A stretch of 64,000 bases of DNA from contig BROG01000977.1 in assembly GCA_030159075.1 (NCBI GenBank), forward strand, positions 62,001 through 126,000, read 5' to 3'. Position numbers and translations under genes: made by a program. Numbering within the stretch: position 1 is the first letter of the stretch; every line of letters starts with the position of its first letter. The DNA is from Atrina japonica. Lineage: Eukaryota > Mollusca > Bivalvia > Pterioida > Pinnidae. This document shows, piece after piece, positions 60,301 through 64,000 of this stretch. Under the pieces are notes generated by a model. That model had not been told where the DNA came from. It ran no database searches and was given only the letters and a program-made list of their open reading frames with translations.

Positions 60301-61548
60301 GACATCTCAATATAAGTGAAAAATTCTTGACGGAATATAAAACAACAATCAAACAAACAAAAACCATTGATAGAGAGTTCATAAAGATACATCTTCAATC
60401 CACAATATCGTCTATAGATAGAAATCTTTATATCGAGACCGTTAAACCTATAAATTGAGATTCTTAGTCTTTTCTTTTCTTTTTAAATGAAAGTTGTTTT
60501 ATACTTGTCAAACTTTACATTACTGGAAAGTTTAAAAATTGAGACCATTCAAGATTTCTATAATCTGTTACCCGGTTATTCGGATTATATTATGCAGCTG
60601 TCCAATTTGAAGTGGAATGATTATATGCTACAAAGATAACACAAGATGTCATGACAATGTATATTTCAAGTACTTCTAAATAATGTCAACCACCTTTCCT
60701 TATCTGTAGGTAAAGCAATGTCTTATCATTGGAATTTAAGATGTGTTTATCCCATCAACTTTCATTATGAATTATAGAATAATAGGCATGCCAGCCATGC
60801 ATATCAATCGAATTAGAATGTATATCGATAGATAATTGGGAAGGTCGACCACAATATGACTGGACAGGTAGTTACAAGGAATTGAGCGCAAATAGAAGTT
60901 ATAATTCATTCTTTCGAACGTTTCGAATGTTTAATCAGTTTTTTATTATTTTTTAGAGAGAAATAATTGGGAAGCTTGGCAATCAGTGGTTCTCTGTATT
61001 AGCGCCCTCATACTTGTACTCTCAATATCGATGACAGTTTTCGTTTGTAAAAGACTGTCTCAGCGGTAAGTGGTATATGTATATATACATGTTTAAAACA
61101 TTATATGCTGACGTAATCAATGGATTTAGAAATACATGTATACATAATGAACGGTACTTTATCCTGGATTTTAAAAATCCATTCTCCTGGAAATTAAATT
61201 GTTTAATTGTAAAATCGATACATGCATCATACCTGCATGCTCATAGAATAACATATATCTCTACCTTGAACGATTTTCTCTCTTCATTGGATTTTCAGAT
61301 TATGTTGCGTTTTTTTGGTCGTTTGTTTCAGGTCAACCCGAAATTTCAGATCAAATATGATAGACATGGGTATAAGACCAAATACGCCATCATTGAACTT
61401 GTCATTGCCGAACAGATTAGGTGTAAATCATTACTCTGAAAACAGAGACCAACAGAACGTACATAACATAAACAACAGGACAATACCAGATGGCGAATAC
61501 ATAAATCGAGCATACCCAACGGCTCCAGAGGATAGTTCAGAAATGTGA
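54271..61548 (+). CDS. Short EMI-EGF type I membrane receptor
   Basis: Joined exons: 54271-54362, 54580-54702, 57971-58077, 58723-58827, 60957-61065, 61332-61548. All phases match and the total is exactly 251 codons including TGA. The leader (RIFLVGHCFTYVQLSVYCLTG) is followed by an EMI domain split over two exons (HVCTREK, YTTSCGHLDWRRCTRYR, VETCCPGW). Then one six-cysteine EGF module, one transmembrane helix (VVLCISALILVLSISMTVFV) and a 77-residue tail with an NRAYP motif. EMI followed by EGF and a membrane helix is the order of MEGF10/Draper-type engulfment and scavenger receptors, which have many EGF repeats. This one has a single repeat. Recognition of ligands or dying cells is inference from the family. 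The tail has no ITAM or NPxY that I can see. Confidence 0.82.
54580..54702 (+). CDS. Receptor 2 exon 2: EMI domain, first half
   Basis: Acceptor AATTATTTCAG, donor GTACGT, phase 2-2. HVCTREK, FLCQERYTTSCG, LDWRRCTRYR align with the EMI start of MEGF10-like proteins (x-V-C-T-R, Y-T-S-C, W-x-x-C-T-R). Confidence 0.82.
54735..55615 (-). pseudogene. Penelope-like reverse transcriptase, 5'-truncated
   Basis: The longest copy of the family. The minus strand encodes VFQQTVGIPMGTNCALLLAD, FRYIDDVLSINN (catalytic DD), ELEIKDTT, then after a single in-frame TGA (55316-55318) LYDKRDDFGFPIVNFPQL, YGVYISQMIRYARACTTYE and a C-terminus ending at 54941. The 3' non-coding part follows to about 54735. GIPMGTN plus YIDD and YDKRDDF is the style of Penelope-like elements; the clade is not certain. 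It lies 30 bp past the donor of receptor 2 exon 2, in antisense. Confidence 0.75.
55620..57690. other. Intron of receptor 2, nothing further recognised
   Basis: 2 kb of AT-rich intron sequence. No additional exon with matching phase-2 ends was found. Confidence 0.45.
57700..57760 (+). mobile_element. Penelope-like fragment
   Basis: CTCCTCCATGACACCTGACC then CCACCTCTGGATTTCGAGAT, the central 3' block of the family. Confidence 0.55.
57971..58077 (+). CDS. Receptor 2 exon 3: EMI domain, second half
   Basis: Acceptor TTTACTGTAG, donor GTACGT, phase 2-1. TCFTPKQRYATRYHQVETCC then PGWREDETGSC, containing the CCPGW hallmark of EMI domains. The AG-A junction codon (Arg) is restored exactly. Confidence 0.85.
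58723..58827 (+). CDS. Receptor 2 exon 4: EGF-like module
   Basis: Acceptor CTTTTGTAG, donor GTATAC, phase 1-1. CPVTCKNGGSC, CIC, YHGDTC: six cysteines in EGF order, very like the EGF exons of receptor 1. Confidence 0.88.
59810..59915 (+). mobile_element. Penelope-like fragment
   Basis: TGTGGACTCATGGCGGGAGT, TCGACAGG, TCCTCCATGACACC, CCAGAGATCCGTGTTTGTCC: the shared 3' non-coding block. Confidence 0.65.
60103..60350 (+). mobile_element. tRNA-derived SINE, well preserved head
   Basis: A box TGGTCTAGTGG and B box GGTTCGATTAC with a tRNA-like head, then GTAAAAGAACCATCATTGGC and a tail with GACATCTCAATATAAGTG, ATTCTTGACGG and ATAAAACAACAATCAAACAA. The acceptor stem cannot close, so it is a SINE, not a tRNA gene. 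Confidence 0.75.
60957..61065 (+). CDS. Receptor 2 exon 5: transmembrane exon
   Basis: Acceptor ATTTTTTAG, donor GTAAGT, phase 1-2. ERNNWEAWQS, then a hydrophobic stretch of about 20 residues and a basic CKRLSQR stop-transfer. NNW before the helix also occurs in the stalk of receptor 1. Confidence 0.82.
61332..61548 (+). CDS. Receptor 2 exon 6: cytoplasmic tail
   Basis: Acceptor TTTGTTTCAG, completes the CG-G Arg codon, 71 further residues to TGA. The tail is rich in Asn, Pro and Ser with GEYINRAYPTAPED near the end. Tyr residues there could be phosphorylation sites, but no defined motif is recognised. Confidence 0.8.
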
Positions 61549-62400
61549 TCCCTTGATTTCCGACCCTAAAATGTATATCAGGTTAGTTCCCTGCTGTCTG
61601 CTTAACTTCTAATATATGTGAAGCTGTAGATATTCAACACATATCAAATTTGGAAGCAAAAAGAGGACATTTTTGTCACGGTTAACGATGATAGGAAAGT
61701 ATGTTCAAATGGCAATCTCTATCAAAAGTGAATGCAACACAATGCAAGGACTTGGATTGTTTGTCAGTTTACTTCCGGTAAATACGTTCTTCCAGATTAC
61801 TTTAGACAAGACATTGTCTCTCTAAGGCCAATAAATAGAATGGCTCTTGGAGAGTTGCACAACAGTCATTTCCATTTTTATAAAACGATATTTTAAACCT
61901 CACCAATATATGTGATTCCATCGGTCTATATACATTTAATTTGACCAAAAAAGACAACAAGAGTATCAATTAAACTAAGGTTTGAATAAGGTCTTTTTTT
62001 CTTTTTAAGTTCCATTGTCTTAATCTATATATCTCCAGTGTAGATCTACTTTCCTTTTCGCCATTGAAATCAAAATTCAATTCAAATATTTTTAAAGACT
62101 AAAACAAGATATAATTAAATTATATTGAAGCAAATGATTGTACATCGCAAAATAATGTGTTGGAGGCAAAAGGAATATTAGAAATATATGACATACCAGA
62201 ATGTTATGCTGAAATACAATGTCTGTCTCTTAATTTTACAGCAAGAAAACCATTATTGTACATATTTCTTTTATTCGTGTATCTATGCATCATCCAGTAA
62301 TCTTTTAATGATTGGGTCATTATACACTGTATACCTGCACTTAGTTTCAGAGTCCATTGCCCACAAATGGAGCACATTTTGACAAAACATTTGTTTACCT
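61549..62400 (+). other. Receptor 2 3' UTR and flank
   Basis: AATAAA at 61830-61835, 282 bp after the stop, is the probable poly(A) signal. Nothing else recognised. Confidence 0.5.
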
Positions 62401-62403
62401 CAC

Positions 62404-62408
<5 letters not shown>

Positions 62409-62483
<75 letters not shown>
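62409..62483. repeat. (AT)n microsatellite
   Basis: About 75 bp of TA dinucleotides. Confidence 0.95.
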
Positions 62484-62487
<4 letters not shown>

Positions 62488-62489
<2 letters not shown>

Positions 62490-62535
62490 ACTTTATATTG
62501 CATTTTGGTGTCTGATACTGTAGTTTAAATCTTAA
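62488..62535. repeat. Short dispersed repeat, copy 1
   Basis: CATTTTGGTGTCTGATACTG then TAGTTTAAATCTTA; repeated at 63073-63120 with one mismatch in the core. Confidence 0.65.
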
Positions 62536-62742
62536 TGTTCGAGGGACAATTAATGCAACATTAGGTAAATATGTATGTGTTATTTCCCTTTGTCTACTTA
62601 CCGCGTTATTTTGGATAAATTTGTATTTAACACATTCATGATACTTAATCTGTTCATATTTCAATGTATTTATACTTTTACTCATAAATATTTTGTTACT
62701 TGTACACACCATGAGTATTTTGTTTATAAACTCGTCAATTTG

Positions 62743-62743
<1 letters not shown>

Positions 62744-62819
<76 letters not shown>
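62744..62819. repeat. (TC)n microsatellite
   Basis: About 76 bp of TC dinucleotides. Confidence 0.95.
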
Positions 62820-62820
<1 letters not shown>

Positions 62821-64000
62821 GAACGATTATGAAACTTTAACAGAATTGCGAGATTTCCTCACGAATAAATGTCGTAAACATTTTCCGAAGAAACATATTC
62901 CATCATCCATTTCCAGTGCATATTTTATCGGATGTAAATCTCGGGTTCGAATTACCTTTAAGGTATTTTAAAATCAATTTACAGCGTTTAAAAGTTACAT
63001 TAATTTACTATCAGCATTCGACATCGACTTGGTTCTTTTATCTGATTTTTTTTATAATCAATCATTTGACATTACTTTACATTTCATTTTGGTGTCTGAT
63101 AATGTAGTTTAAATCTTATCGGTAAAAACCAATGCAATTCTGAATCGTAATGAAAATGAGTTATATTGATTTGTAACGTGTTTAGCCTTGAGTGAGAACG
63201 AGACCAATACGAAAGTGTTCATCCGATATCTTAAGTGAAGAAATAATTTACTTTTAAATAGTTGCGACTTCTCAACCACAGAAAAAGCCTATATGTCATT
63301 TCTTATCACTGTATTGAAGAAGTGACTAAGTGATTCTGTCGATGGGTGACCTTTGCTATTGTATATAAATCCTATATGATAATTTGGGTGGCAACAAGTA
63401 ATTAATAAACCCAGAACAGAACTCGCCCATAATCATTGCGGACGGCACTGAAAATAAAGAATGAAAAAAGTCAACAACGAGTCTGAGATAGAATATACGT
63501 GCTTTTATGTTGTAAATTTTCTTACGCAAAATAGATAAGTCAGATAGCAAGTCTGATTATCATTTTGTGAGTGAAACTTCTTGAGTGAAAAGAACTTCAA
63601 TTTTGAACCAACAAAAGACCGTAATTAAAATAAATGCATAATTTAATGTTCAGTGGATATTGGGTAACTAAATAATATGTTATTAAGAATGTAGAACTAT
63701 CATAAGATAATCGTTACTCTATGATAAATAAAACGTTTGTGACAGGCTCGACGTAATCTCAACATGCGATTTGACAGTTTAAAGGTAAGTTTATAACAAA
63801 GATGCATCGTTATATATACCCACCAGTAACATGACATCAGATATAAATGAAATGTTCTGTGTATCGATAGTTATATCTTTTAGTAAATCTGTTCCCCCAT
63901 ATAAACCTTAACCTGGGCATATATCTTTGGGAACGTTTATATCTTAGGGTCATGTTTTATCCTAGTAAACACTTACATCTAAGGGTAAAATTATATTTTA
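62820..64000. other. Right-edge intergenic DNA
   Basis: Contains the second copy of the short repeat (63073-63120). No supported gene. ATGCGATTTGACAGTTTAAA followed by GGTAAGTT near 63763 could be a tiny first exon of a gene to the right, but nothing confirms it. Confidence 0.35.

Overview
The window is animal (metazoan) nuclear DNA. Genes are split into short exons with GT..AG introns, and the DNA is AT-rich and crowded with microsatellites, minisatellites, SINEs, MITE-like elements, Penelope-like fragments, a Tc1-like transposase relic and a LINE. The repeat families and the gene content (EMI/EGF, HYR and PAN modules, prokineticin-fold secreted peptides) suggest a marine invertebrate, most likely a bivalve mollusc. 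That assignment comes from my memory of similar repeats in bivalve genomes. No rRNA, intact tRNA gene, CRISPR array or prokaryotic operon is visible.

Layout. 1-6.1 kb is repeats: a 47-bp minisatellite, a TTAA-flanked MITE, a tRNA-derived SINE and a 1.8-kb foldback element. 6.1-18.6 kb (+) holds the 3' part of a type I membrane receptor: three EGF-like exons, a WAP-like cysteine-rich exon, a 21-nt micro-exon, two HYR-like exons, a stalk, and a transmembrane exon whose tail carries two PPxY motifs. Every junction is phase 1. 22.3-29.9 kb (+) holds two tandem two-exon genes for small secreted ten-cysteine proteins of prokineticin/astakine type; the first has a Tc1-like relic in its intron. 30-40 kb is almost gene-free and repetitive. 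40.1-44.2 kb (-) holds two secreted-protein genes or fragments: a two-exon protein with a WSC-like C-terminal module, and a signal peptide plus PAN/apple exon. 46.2-53.7 kb is one Tx1/L1-like LINE (-), bounded by a 17-bp target-site duplication and split by a younger 2.9-kb composite insertion. 54.3-61.5 kb (+) holds a second receptor, complete at about 250 aa: leader, EMI domain on two exons, one EGF exon, transmembrane exon and short tail. The last 2.5 kb is intergenic.

Functional reading (inference). The window looks like a cluster of genes for extracellular recognition and signalling: two MEGF/Draper-like or scavenger-receptor-like membrane proteins, two cytokine-like peptides and two secreted binding proteins. 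The most unusual non-coding signal is a dispersed repeat with the layout of a type I hammerhead ribozyme, seen at four places on both strands. The most unusual mobile DNA is the composite insertion in the LINE, the foldback element with iterated arms, and a swarm of 5'-truncated Penelope-like copies.
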